Positions 1 through 6,610 of a DNA stretch of 9,094 bases are shown one piece after another (within the stretch, counting starts at the first letter, position 1; each line of letters starts with the position of its first letter). The notes beneath the pieces were generated by a model. The model made no database searches. It saw nothing but the letters and a program-made list of their open reading frames with translations, and had not been told where the DNA came from. This DNA is from an uncultured Lachnospiraceae bacterium (lineage in GTDB: Bacteria; Bacillota; Clostridia; Lachnospirales; Lachnospiraceae), in the NCBI GenBank assembly GCA_947177105.1, contig CAMWTF010000075.1, positions 1 through 9,094 of the forward strand. The letters are read 5' to 3'. A program made the position numbers and the translations under genes.

Positions 1-2
1 GG

Positions 3-1715
3 GGGCGGGTGCGCCCCGGTCAGGAGGAACTGGCCCAGGTGCAGGAGAGGGGAAGTCTGCCCGGCGGCGGACTGCCTCGGGACGCGAAGCAGCTTCACAC
101 CCTGCTGATGACCGAGGGAGATCTGGCGGCGGGAGAGGTGGAGATTCCCGTGGAATGGCTGGAAAAGCTGGCCGGGGAGGAACGCGCCCTGTATCTGGAG
201 CAGGGACTTTGGATTGCCATGGAGCAGCGGGAGATGTATGAGGAGGCCCTTGCGTCCGCCGGGAGCGGCGCGGCGGCGGATATTGTCCGACGGATGCTGC
301 GCTACCGGGGCGGGGCCACGGCACAGCAGGTGGCAATGCGCTATGGATGGACGGAAAAAGAAGCCGGACTGGTGCTGGAGGAACTGGTGCGCAGAGAGGA
401 AGTGGTGGCCCAGGAAGAATTACGATGGGGGGATGAGGGCATGTTCCTGGAAAAATCCCGGCGCAGAGAGGAACTTGAACGCCGGGTAACTGTATATTAT
501 CATGCCCAGCTGTATAGGCGGGCCAGAATCCGCACCCTGAAAAACCGCAGGGAGGAAATATCCACCTGCCTGCCGGAAAACTATGCGGCGCTGCTGCTGT
601 CCCGCATCCAGCGCTCCGCCCCGGCGCAGGAGGCCCTGCGGGAGACCATAAAAGCTTTTTCGGGTACGGCCCTGCCCGCGGCTGTCTGGGAGGAATTGAT
701 TCTGCCTGCCAGGGTGCAGGGATATCGGGAGGGGCATTTGGACGCCTTTCTCGCCCAAGGAGAATATTTTTGGCATATGGAGGGCGGCAGTAGACTGATG
801 TTTGACGCCTCGGAGGAAATCGACTGGGATCAGGAAGCGGAAATACCCTGGGAGGAACTGACTGACAAAGAGAGACGGGTGGCGGAGTCATTGGCCCGGC
901 GGGGCGCCAGTTTTCCCCAGGCTCTTGGCCATGTGCTGGATGGGGAATCCCCCCACGACACCCTGCTGTCTCTGTTGGAAAAGGGACTGGTATGCGCCGA
1001 CAGCTTTGTGCCGGTACGGCAGTGGCTGAATAGGGAAAAAACACAAAAGGCGGCGGCCCGGCAGCGGGTGGGCGCCCGGGTAAAGGTGCTGCAGGCAGGG
1101 AGGTTTGCCCTGGTGAGACCTCTGCGCTTGCTTTCGATCCAAGAGCAGATGGAGAGATGCTTTGACCGTTATCTGATTCTGTGCCGGGAGACCGCCGCCG
1201 CATGGGGGCTGTCCTGGCCGGAGGCATTGAAACTCCTGAGGATATGGGAGTACACGGGGCAAGTGCGCAGAGGTTATTTTGTGAGAGGGCTTTCGGGGGC
1301 GCAGTTCCTTCGCAGGCAGGACTTCGAGAGCGTCACGGCCCGGCTGATGCATCCCCAGGCGGAACTTGTCTGGCTAAGCGGCGCCGATCCCATGCAGCCC
1401 TGGGGCAAATTGCTGGCCCATGAGCCGGAGCGGAGTTTTATCAATGTGCCGGGGACGACGGTGGCCTTCAGAGACGGTCTGCCTGTGGCGGTTTTTGAGA
1501 GACAGGGCAAGGTGCTGCGTCTGCTTGGGGCGGACAAGGGGCAGGGGGAGGCTCTGCATGAAGTCCTTGCCCTGTTTGCGGAGGAATTTCGCCGTGGCAG
1601 GATTTTCCCAGGCAAGAAGCGCATTTCCGTAAAGGAGTATCCAAGCCAGGCCGCGGAGGGGTTGGCGGCGGCTGGTTTTTTGCATGAGATACAGGATTAT
1701 GTGCTGTATCGGTAG
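3..1715 (+). CDS. Lhr-type large ATP-dependent helicase, C-terminal part (5' truncated by window)
   Basis: The reading frame is open from the first bases and ends at a TAG at 1713-1715, so the gene begins upstream; the GTG at 9 need not be a real start. About 570 residues are present and no helicase Walker motifs are among them, as expected for the C-terminal half of a protein that is usually about 1,400-1,500 residues. Numbering from the GTG at 9, a winged-helix-like stretch lies near residues 98-140. A motif GYFVRGLSGAQF at 422-433 matches the Lhr C-terminal signature, and LSGADPMQPWG at 456-466 corresponds to the family's L-A-A-T-D-P-x-x-P-Y-G element. It is followed by an INVPGTTVAFRDGLPVAVFE strand region. 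Lhr proteins are DNA-dependent ATPases and 3'-5' helicases linked to DNA repair. The family call is from remembered motifs, not a search. DNA here is visibly GC-richer than in the next genes, consistent with core chromosome. Confidence 0.85.
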   Translation, partial: GRVRPGQEELAQVQERGSLPGGGLPRDAKQLHTLLMTEGDLAAGEVEIPVEWLEKLAGEERALYLEQGLWIAMEQREMYEEALASAGSGAAADIVRRMLRYRGGATAQQVAMRYGWTEKEAGLVLEELVRREEVVAQEELRWGDEGMFLEKSRRREELERRVTVYYHAQLYRRARIRTLKNRREEISTCLPENYAALLLSRIQRSAPAQEALRETIKAFSGTALPAAVWEELILPARVQGYREGHLDAFLAQGEYFWHMEGGSRLMFDASEEIDWDQEAEIPWEELTDKERRVAESLARRGASFPQALGHVLDGESPHDTLLSLLEKGLVCADSFVPVRQWLNREKTQKAAARQRVGARVKVLQAGRFALVRPLRLLSIQEQMERCFDRYLILCRETAAAWGLSWPEALKLLRIWEYTGQVRRGYFVRGLSGAQFLRRQDFESVTARLMHPQAELVWLSGADPMQPWGKLLAHEPERSFINVPGTTVAFRDGLPVAVFERQGKVLRLLGADKGQGEALHEVLALFAEEFRRGRIFPGKKRISVKEYPSQAAEGLAAAGFLHEIQDYVLYR

Positions 1716-1743
1716 AAAGATATTTAAACGAAATGACAGGCTT

Positions 1744-1772
1744 TTGAGAGACTGCCAACTTCGAAGTATTTT
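1744..1772 (+). promoter_or_regulatory. Possible promoter for the lipoprotein gene
   Basis: A candidate -35 TTGAGA (1744-1749) and -10 TATTTT (1767-1772) are separated by 17 bases, with transcription expected to begin near 1779. The -10 is a weak match and overlaps the hairpin element at 1752-1799, so the assignment is tentative. Confidence 0.3.
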
Positions 1773-1799
1773 CGTGAACTCACGAAGATGGTTCGGCAG
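1752..1799. repeat. Imperfect inverted repeat / hairpin between helicase and lipoprotein genes
   Basis: The outer arms are CTGCCAAC (1752-1759) and GTTCGGCAG (1791-1799), which pair with one bulged C. Inside lies a perfect hairpin TTCGTG-AACT-CACGAA (1771-1786) and a 10-bp palindrome ACTTCGAAGT (1758-1767). There is no U-tract after the stem, so it does not look like an intrinsic terminator. It may be a structured DNA or RNA element, or one copy of a dispersed repeat; its role is unknown. Confidence 0.55.
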
Positions 1800-1828
1800 G
1801 CCAGCGGTAAGTATGGAGGATATAGAAA

Positions 1829-2710
1829 ATGAATGATCGTGCTAAAGGAAAGATGCTTCTGACAATTATTATGGGTGGGATATTGATTCTCACATCCTGC
1901 GGCCTGCAGGAGAGAGGGGGTACACACAATTCGGCGGAAATCGGGAAAACAACGGAATATGCGCAGGAGAGCCAAAGTTTATATGATTTCCTTGGAAGGC
2001 CCATCCCCACCGACATGATAGAAGATACACAGACTGAAGATGGAGAAGCAGCAGAAGCCTCATCTGAAATGGCAGAGGCAACATCTGAGACAGCAGAAGC
2101 AGCAATCCAAATTCTGGCGGATCTTGATATGCCCCCATTGTATGTGGCCTTTTTGCGCGGCGAAATCAGCGTACCTAATCCGTTCGTGCCCGACTCCGAA
2201 CTGGGTTTCTATGATGACAGGGAATACGCCCAAGTGGAACATGTATTTGAGAATGCCGCAAAGAGTTTTTCGCTGGTGGATGTAAACAGGGATGGTGTTT
2301 CGGAGCTTATTTTCAGGATATACAGTTCACCGGATGAACTGATGTATATATTGGGGATTCAAGGAGATGGGCTGGCCTGTTATGACGTACAGGAAACCCA
2401 TACGCCCCATATGGCCTTTCAGATATATGACAACGGCATTGTCAAGTGGGGACAGAATTACGACGGCAAAGAGAAAATATATTATTCTTATGACGATGAC
2501 GGAAACCTCTATGAATTGATCCACTTTGTCCGCGAGGAGACGGATCCCGGCGCTGGCCTGTATTATGACTGGTATTATAGGGACGGAGATGAAAACGCTA
2601 AATGCGCTTTGCGGAGTAATGAGGAATATGAAGCGCTGATATCCTCCTATGAGGGAGGTGAGCTGGAATGGTTTTCCTGTGATTCTTTTGCGGACATACC
2701 CGTGGAATGA
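1829..2710 (+). CDS. Predicted membrane lipoprotein with Ca-binding-like D-x-N-x-D-G motif
   Basis: The 293-residue product starts with a basic stretch (RAKGK), a hydrophobic core (residues 9-22) and a lipobox LTSC, with Cys24 as the predicted lipidated residue after signal peptidase II cleavage. The mature protein is therefore expected on the outer face of the membrane. An acidic, Ala/Glu/Ser-rich linker (residues 73-92) separates the anchor from a globular domain. That domain contains DVNRDGVSEL at 151-160, resembling the acidic loop of EF-hand, FG-GAP or VCBS-type calcium-binding repeats, and is rich in Tyr, Asp and Gly. The start is supported by GGAGG at 1815-1819, nine bases before the ATG. 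I do not recognise a defined function; similar orphan lipoproteins are common in clostridia. It lies upstream of the BlaI-type promoter, so it is probably a separate transcription unit. An accessory sensing or binding role would be speculation. Confidence 0.8.
   Translation: MNDRAKGKMLLTIIMGGILILTSCGLQERGGTHNSAEIGKTTEYAQESQSLYDFLGRPIPTDMIEDTQTEDGEAAEASSEMAEATSETAEAAIQILADLDMPPLYVAFLRGEISVPNPFVPDSELGFYDDREYAQVEHVFENAAKSFSLVDVNRDGVSELIFRIYSSPDELMYILGIQGDGLACYDVQETHTPHMAFQIYDNGIVKWGQNYDGKEKIYYSYDDDGNLYELIHFVREETDPGAGLYYDWYYRDGDENAKCALRSNEEYEALISSYEGGELEWFSCDSFADIPVE
2045..2104 (+). repeat. Short degenerate Ala/Glu/Ser repeat within the lipoprotein linker
   Basis: Residues 73-92 of the lipoprotein repeat the pattern A-E-A-(S/T)-S-E-(M/T) about two and a half times, encoded by GCAGAAGC/TCATCTGA-like DNA units. 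This is a low-complexity, negatively charged spacer of the kind often found between a lipid anchor and an extracellular domain. Its copy number could vary between strains. Confidence 0.5.
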
Positions 2711-2730
2711 AGGCACATCCATAAAATTTA

Positions 2731-2783
2731 TGATTGACTCTTTGTAGTTTTATAGATATAATAGAACTACAAAGAGTCAATCA
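2731..2783. promoter_or_regulatory. Perfect 19-bp inverted repeat around a promoter: probable repressor operator
   Basis: The left arm TGATTGACTCTTTGTAGTT (2731-2749) and right arm AACTACAAAGAGTCAATCA (2765-2783) are exact reverse complements, separated by 15 bases. The left arm contains the -35 box, the spacer contains the -10 box, and the right arm covers the expected start of transcription. The inner half-sites hold TGTA and TACA, the half-site bases bound by BlaI/MecI/CopY-family repressors, and a BlaI-family gene follows. The inferred role is autorepression. Transcripts that read in from upstream could also fold here, but no U-tract follows. Confidence 0.75.
2734..2762 (+). promoter_or_regulatory. 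Sigma-A-type promoter of the BlaI-M56 operon
   Basis: TTGACT (2734-2739) and TATAAT (2757-2762) are separated by exactly 17 bases, a near-consensus vegetative promoter. Transcription should start near 2769, inside the right operator arm, leaving an untranslated leader of about 95 bases. A strong core promoter fully enclosed by a dyad fits a gene that is tightly repressed and strongly induced. Confidence 0.85.
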
Positions 2784-2786
2784 ATC

Positions 2787-2798
2787 ACACATATGTGT
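2787..2798. promoter_or_regulatory. 12-bp palindrome just downstream of the promoter, possible extra operator
   Basis: ACACATATGTGT is a perfect palindrome about 18-30 bases after the expected transcription start. Its ACATATGT core is shared with the TACATATGTA core of classical bla/mec operators, so it could be an additional repressor site. A chance palindrome of this length remains possible. Confidence 0.35.
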
Positions 2799-2864
2799 CC
2801 AAGGGGATGAGATTTTTTTGGAAAACATTCCAGCCAGCGTTCTAATTTAATATAAGGAGAGATT

Positions 2865-3254
2865 ATGCGAACCCACATTTCAATTTCAGAATCGGAATGG
2901 GCGGTGATGAAAACCATCTGGAATGAGCCGCCCAGGACGCTGCAAGATGTATTAAGCAGTCTGAAGCATACGGACTGGAGCACCACAACCATCCAGACCT
3001 ATCTGGCCCGGCTTGTGAAAAAAGGCGCGTTGACAACACAGCGGCAGGGCAAGGGGTATCTGTATTATCCGGCGGTGTCAGAGGAGGACTGTCGGCTTGC
3101 GGAGAGCAGGAACTTTTTGAACCGCGTTTATAACGGTTCTCTCTCACAAATGGTAAAGGGGTTTGTAAAAAGCGGCAGTTTGTCAGAGGATGAATTAAGC
3201 GAATTAAAAAAACTTATCGCTGAGCAGGAGAAAACAAATGCAGATCATCTGTGA
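2865..3254 (+). CDS. BlaI/MecI/CopY-family winged-helix transcriptional repressor
   Basis: This 129-residue protein has the usual length for BlaI/MecI. The N-terminal winged helix (about residues 5-72) includes the family pattern ISESEWAVMKTIW, a recognition region WSTTTIQTYLARLVKKG (38-54) and a wing ending GYLYYPAVS. The C-terminal part (about 73-125) should form the dimerisation helices. Such repressors bind TACA/TGTA dyads as dimers. In staphylococcal and Bacillus relatives, cleavage of an Asn-Phe bond in the C-terminal part relieves repression. The aligned position here reads Gly99-Phe100 (KGFVKSGSLS), so the classical scissile pair is not conserved. The ATG follows AAGGAGA at 2854-2860. 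The gene lies immediately downstream of the palindromic promoter and overlaps the protease gene by 17 bases, indicating co-transcription and translational coupling. Which regulon it serves is inferred from context; nothing shows a beta-lactamase target. Confidence 0.93.
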   Translation: MRTHISISESEWAVMKTIWNEPPRTLQDVLSSLKHTDWSTTTIQTYLARLVKKGALTTQRQGKGYLYYPAVSEEDCRLAESRNFLNRVYNGSLSQMVKGFVKSGSLSEDELSELKKLIAEQEKTNADHL

Positions 3255-4206
3255 CTTTTTCTATATCATAATTTTCATGACGACAGCGGGCGGAGCGCTT
3301 ACGGTCCTGTCTCTTGCGGCGGACAGGGTAATGCGTTTTGCACTGCCGCTTTGGTTTAGTGTCTGCGGGATGATGGCCTACATAGTGCCATTACCTGCTC
3401 CGGGACTGCGTCTGGTTTCACCGGAAACGCATTCCTGGGTCCAAGGGTATTATGTGGTCTGTGCCTTGTGGTTTTGGGGCGTAGTTCTTTTGGCCCTTTA
3501 TGATATTGCGAGAATGCTGCTGGCGCGCCTGGCCATCCGGAAGTTTCGTGTCTGTGAGGATGATCGCGTAAATGCCATCTGTGCCCGCTGCGCCGGATTG
3601 GTTCATATGAAAAACGCGCCTGCTGTCTATTTCGGTACGTTGAAGGATCCTGCCTGTGTGGCAGGCATTTTGCGTCCGGCGATCATTTTAAACGAGGATA
3701 TTATAGCGCAGCTTACGGACGAAGAGCTTATGATGGTCCTTTGCCATGAAGTGACGCATATCAAGCGGGGACATATTATTTTAGGCCGTATTTATGATTA
3801 TATCTGTATCCTGAATTGGCCTAATCCCCTGACGTGGATCGCGAAGAAGGAGTTTGCCGCGCATTGTGAGATCGACTGCGACCGGAGGGCTTTGGCCCGC
3901 CTGGAAAACAGGACCACAAATGTGGACTATGCGGAAGCGATGATCCGTCTTTTGGGATTGTCCGCAGTTCGAACCAGCAGCGGCGCGCATGGAATGAGGG
4001 CCCTTGGTTTTCCTGTGGAAAAACGGCGTATTGCGTTGATTATGCGCAAACCGGGAAAGGGAAAGAAAATCCTTGTGTCGTTGGTTTTAGTCATACTGCT
4101 TTCCCTGGTAATCCTGTTTTCCATGTCTATAAGCCGGGGGCATTTTTATCCCTATCCCGCGCGTCAATCTTCGGCGGGGTATGAGTATAGCTATAGGGGC
4201 AGATAA
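3238..4206 (+). CDS. M56-family (BlaR1/MecR1-like) membrane zinc metalloprotease lacking a sensor domain
   Basis: The 322-residue protein has predicted membrane segments near residues 6-28, 34-52, 71-95 and 278-299. Between the last two lies a cytoplasmic gluzincin-type protease domain with the zinc motif HEVTH at 170-174. A downstream HCEIDCD motif includes Glu211, the probable third zinc ligand, and the family's conserved C-D pair (214-215). In BlaR1 and MecR1 this domain acts when an extracellular penicillin-binding domain of about 250 residues is acylated, leading to destruction of the BlaI/MecI repressor. Here only about 23 residues follow the final membrane helix, so that sensor domain is missing and the signal must be something else. 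The ATG is seven bases after AGGAG (3226-3230) and lies within the repressor gene. The likely substrate is the neighbouring repressor, which is inference from gene pairing. Confidence 0.9.
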   Translation: MQIICDFFYIIIFMTTAGGALTVLSLAADRVMRFALPLWFSVCGMMAYIVPLPAPGLRLVSPETHSWVQGYYVVCALWFWGVVLLALYDIARMLLARLAIRKFRVCEDDRVNAICARCAGLVHMKNAPAVYFGTLKDPACVAGILRPAIILNEDIIAQLTDEELMMVLCHEVTHIKRGHIILGRIYDYICILNWPNPLTWIAKKEFAAHCEIDCDRRALARLENRTTNVDYAEAMIRLLGLSAVRTSSGAHGMRALGFPVEKRRIALIMRKPGKGKKILVSLVLVILLSLVILFSMSISRGHFYPYPARQSSAGYEYSYRGR

Positions 4207-4221
4207 TTTTTTGTCCAATAC

Positions 4222-4237
4222 AACTACAAATGTAGTT
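4222..4237. promoter_or_regulatory. Second BlaI-type operator, upstream of the ABC exporter genes
   Basis: AACTACAAATGTAGTT has perfect 7-bp arms AACTACA and TGTAGTT around a 2-base centre. It contains TACAAATGTA, an exact fit to the TACAnnTGTA consensus of BlaI/CopY-type repressors. It shares the 9-mer AACTACAAA with the right arm of the operator at 2765-2783. It lies 16 bases after the protease stop codon and 110 bases before the ABC ATPase start. A weak promoter can be drawn around it (TTGTCC 4211-4216, TAGTTA 4233-4238, 16-base spacer), but this is not convincing. The rest of the 141-base gap shows no other clear element. Confidence 0.7.
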
Positions 4238-4333
4238 AAAGACGTTATAGCAGTATGTTCCTGGAACTTTAATAGCCTGCAGATAAAAGGTAAGAGGATA
4301 TTTCAACAGCCTGTTTTGGGACAGCGCGGAAAT

Positions 4334-4339
4334 GGGAGG
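4334..4339 (+). promoter_or_regulatory. Ribosome binding site that decides a TTG start
   Basis: GGGAGG ends eight bases before a TTG at 4348. No in-frame ATG precedes the ATP-binding motifs, and the residues directly after the TTG form the expected first strand of an ABC ATPase, so the TTG is taken as the true start. Confidence 0.75.
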
Positions 4340-4347
4340 TAGACAAA

Positions 4348-5223
4348 TTGAAAAATATTGAAATTAGTAACCTGTCAAAACGCTATAGGAACGGAGTGCT
4401 GGCCCTGGATCATATCAGCTTCTCCGTGGGCAGCGGGGTGTTCGGCCTGCTGGGACATAACGGCGCCGGAAAGTCCACGCTGATGAAAGCTCTGGTCACT
4501 GTGCTGAAGCCCTCAGCTGGAACCATTCGCGTCTGCGGATATGACACGGCAAAACAGGGCGGGGAGGTCAGACGCCGTATAGGATACCTGCCCCAGGAAC
4601 TTGCCATGTACCCTTCCCTGTCTGTATTTGACTTTGTAAAGTATATGGCTGAGCTAAAGGGCGTTCATGATAAAAACGCGGTGTGTGCGGCATTGGAGCA
4701 GGTGGAAATGCTGGAGTTATCAAAACAAAAGATCGGTCAGCTTTCCGGCGGTATGAAACGCAGGGTGGGAATTGCTCAGGCGCTTGTGGGAGACCCACAG
4801 GTCCTGGTGGTTGACGAACCCACAACAGGGCTTGACCCGGAAGAAAGAGTGCGTTTTCGCGGCGTTCTTTCCCGCTTTGCCAAAGACGGAAAGACGGTAT
4901 TGCTCTCCACCCATATCGTGGAGGATGTCTATCAGACCTGCGAAGAGTTGGCGGTACTTCGAAAGGGGCAATTGTTCTATGCGGGCACATCCGCTGCACT
5001 TATGGAACGGGTGGACGGAAAGATAAAGCTTGTCCGCCTGGAGCGGGAAGAAGAACTGGTTAACCTGCAAAAGCAGACGGTTGTTCTGTCCACTGCCTAT
5101 GAAAGTCATGGACTGCTGGCCAGGATTATGGATGAAAACGAGGTATTTCCTCTAATTGAGCCTGTCTCTGCAACACTGGAGGATGCCTATGTCTATTGTA
5201 TGGGAGGGAAAACACATGCGTAA
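4348..5223 (+). CDS. ABC transporter ATP-binding subunit (ABC-2 exporter type)
   Basis: This 291-residue protein contains a complete ABC ATPase. It has Walker A GHNGAGKST (36-44, with His in place of the common Pro), Q-loop YLPQE (80-84), signature LSGGMKRR (132-139), Walker B VLVVDEP (152-158) with a TGLDP D-loop (160-164), and H-loop STH (187-189). A C-terminal extension of about 80 residues is typical of drug- and peptide-export ATPases of the CcmA/NatA/BcrA kind. It should hydrolyse ATP at the inner face of the membrane to power the two permeases encoded next. It overlaps the first permease gene by eight bases, a sign of translational coupling. The BlaI-type operator upstream suggests control by the BlaI/M56 pair. 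The substrate is unknown; antimicrobial peptide or antibiotic export would fit the context but is inference. Confidence 0.93.
   Translation: MKNIEISNLSKRYRNGVLALDHISFSVGSGVFGLLGHNGAGKSTLMKALVTVLKPSAGTIRVCGYDTAKQGGEVRRRIGYLPQELAMYPSLSVFDFVKYMAELKGVHDKNAVCAALEQVEMLELSKQKIGQLSGGMKRRVGIAQALVGDPQVLVVDEPTTGLDPEERVRFRGVLSRFAKDGKTVLLSTHIVEDVYQTCEELAVLRKGQLFYAGTSAALMERVDGKIKLVRLEREEELVNLQKQTVVLSTAYESHGLLARIMDENEVFPLIEPVSATLEDAYVYCMGGKTHA
5202..5207 (+). promoter_or_regulatory. Ribosome binding site fixing the start of the first permease
   Basis: GGGAGG lies within the 3' end of the ATPase gene, eight bases before the ATG at 5216. It favours that ATG over the in-frame ATG 60 bases earlier, whose extra N-terminal residues would only be the ATPase gene read in another frame. 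Confidence 0.7.
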
Positions 5224-5974
5224 TATCTTATCCGTTATTCATTATGAATACAAAACACAGATTATGAGAATTGCCACTTGGGGCGTTTTGGCGGCGGCAG
5301 CAGCTTTTTCTCTGCTGGATAGTTTTCCTTCCGGCGGTAATTTGCGCCGCCTGGAATTTTTAACTGACCCTGTTTATTTTGTTTACCGCACAATGGGTCT
5401 GGGGGGATTGCCGGTGGCTTTTGCGCTTATGATTTTGCTGTCTAATCGGTTTTCCATGGACTGCAAAACAGGTGTAAAATACCTGATCATGGCGGGTCCG
5501 ACAACAAAGACACAATACATATTGGGAAAAAACCTTGGAGGATTTTGCTATACCGTTACAGTATTCTCGCTGTTTTTGGCTGTAAATGCTCTGGTATATT
5601 GTCTTGCCACTCCGTTTCAGGTGCCGATTGGGAGCTTTCTGACAGTCATTGTAAAAACTATCCTAATATGTGTTCTGCCTGTGTGCGTCTTTATCAGCTT
5701 TGTTTCCGTAAGTCTGCCGGCATGGATAGATGTGCGTTTGTTTTACACAATAGCTGCTGCTGTGTTTATCATAAACGCGTCCGTCACAGGTTCGGCGGAG
5801 CCGATGCCGTTTTACTGCATTACGTCCGGGGATTTGCTAAAGCTGATTTGGCGGCATCCGGGATACCCTTTTGTAAATGCCGGGAGCATACGGGATAACC
5901 TGGTGTTCCTGACTGGAAGCGGATTGCTGCCGTTGCTGCTTCTTTTGGCAAAAAAGGCAGTTTTGGAGGCATGA
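5216..5974 (+). CDS. ABC-2 type permease, first subunit
   Basis: The 252-residue product opens with MRNILSVIHYEYKTQIMR, a short cytoplasmic amphipathic start typical of ABC-2 permeases. About six hydrophobic segments follow, near residues 18-35, 55-76, 105-130, 140-167, 170-195 and 228-246. No soluble domain or enzyme motif is present. It should form half of the membrane channel driven by the preceding ATPase. Its start lies inside the ATPase gene, and its stop is three bases before the next permease start, so the three genes form a tight operon. An ATPase followed by two permeases of 210-250 residues resembles BcrABC or LanFEG-type peptide-resistance transporters in layout only. I see no sequence feature that establishes the substrate. 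Confidence 0.85.
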   Translation: MRNILSVIHYEYKTQIMRIATWGVLAAAAAFSLLDSFPSGGNLRRLEFLTDPVYFVYRTMGLGGLPVAFALMILLSNRFSMDCKTGVKYLIMAGPTTKTQYILGKNLGGFCYTVTVFSLFLAVNALVYCLATPFQVPIGSFLTVIVKTILICVLPVCVFISFVSVSLPAWIDVRLFYTIAAAVFIINASVTGSAEPMPFYCITSGDLLKLIWRHPGYPFVNAGSIRDNLVFLTGSGLLPLLLLLAKKAVLEA

Positions 5975-5977
5975 GTG

Positions 5978-6610
5978 ATGCGGCGTCTGCAGAATGAACT
6001 GAAAATTTTGGGGATAAATCCGTTTTTAGTCTGGTTTTCCGTGGCAGTTGTATTTGTGCTGCTATCTGTCTTTGGCGGCGATTTACTCTGCTTAAGCTGT
6101 ATTGGTTTTGAAGTGATTTTTCCCATTCTTACTTCTATCGCTGTGAGTGAAGGGGGAAAGATCCGGGCTGATGATAATTTCGATATAATTGCGGCGCAGT
6201 CCCGCTCCTTATTTCGGTGGGTTTTGTTTCGGTTTATGGCAGTTTTTTTGGAAACGGCCGCATTTGCTTTAGCTGCCATGCTGCTTGTCTCGGTCCTGCG
6301 GCAGGAAATGCCGGTGTCAGAAATGCTTTTGCTATATATTTCTCCGGCGCTTTTCCTCTCAACAGTAAGCGTTTTATTCGGGGTATGTTTTTCACAAGAG
6401 CATATCGCAACCCTGTTTTGCGGATTGGTATGGCTGTTTGCTTTGATGGCCCGCGGTCTGCTGCGGCTGCCGGGAGTAAAGTATTTTTATCTGTTTATAT
6501 GCTTTGCCGGAGATCAGAGTGATGTTTGGTTTATAAATAAAGTGATTTTAGGAGTGCTCAGTCTGCTGCTATGGTGTATTGTCTATTTTGAAGTATGCCG
6601 AAAAAAATGA
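5978..6610 (+). CDS. ABC-2 type permease, second subunit
   Basis: This 210-residue, strongly hydrophobic protein has about six predicted membrane segments, including residues 15-33, 38-55, 82-105, 115-136, 142-158 and 186-204, and a basic C-terminus (CRKK). It probably pairs with the preceding permease and the ATPase to make a heteromeric exporter. The ATG at 5978 is preferred because GGAGG at 5965-5969 is then eight bases away; the in-frame GTG at 5975 would leave only five. The gene starts three bases after the previous stop and is the last before the terminator at 6664-6722. It is shorter than most ABC-2 permeases but shows no sign of truncation. The function beyond membrane transport is not identifiable. 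Confidence 0.8.
   Translation: MRRLQNELKILGINPFLVWFSVAVVFVLLSVFGGDLLCLSCIGFEVIFPILTSIAVSEGGKIRADDNFDIIAAQSRSLFRWVLFRFMAVFLETAAFALAAMLLVSVLRQEMPVSEMLLLYISPALFLSTVSVLFGVCFSQEHIATLFCGLVWLFALMARGLLRLPGVKYFYLFICFAGDQSDVWFINKVILGVLSLLLWCIVYFEVCRKK

Noticed and set aside
888..1352. Antisense open frame of 154 codons within the helicase gene
   Set aside because: It is a shadow of GC-rich coding DNA, with low-complexity Pro/Gln/Leu composition and no recognisable family.
2731..2783. The 19-bp inverted repeat as insertion sequence ends or an intrinsic terminator
   Set aside because: Only 15 bases lie between the arms, which encloses no gene. No U-tract follows the stem, and the promoter fit explains the placement better.
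4568..5109. Antisense open frames across the first ABC ATPase
   Set aside because: The sense strand encodes all ABC motifs in order; the antisense products show no domain features.
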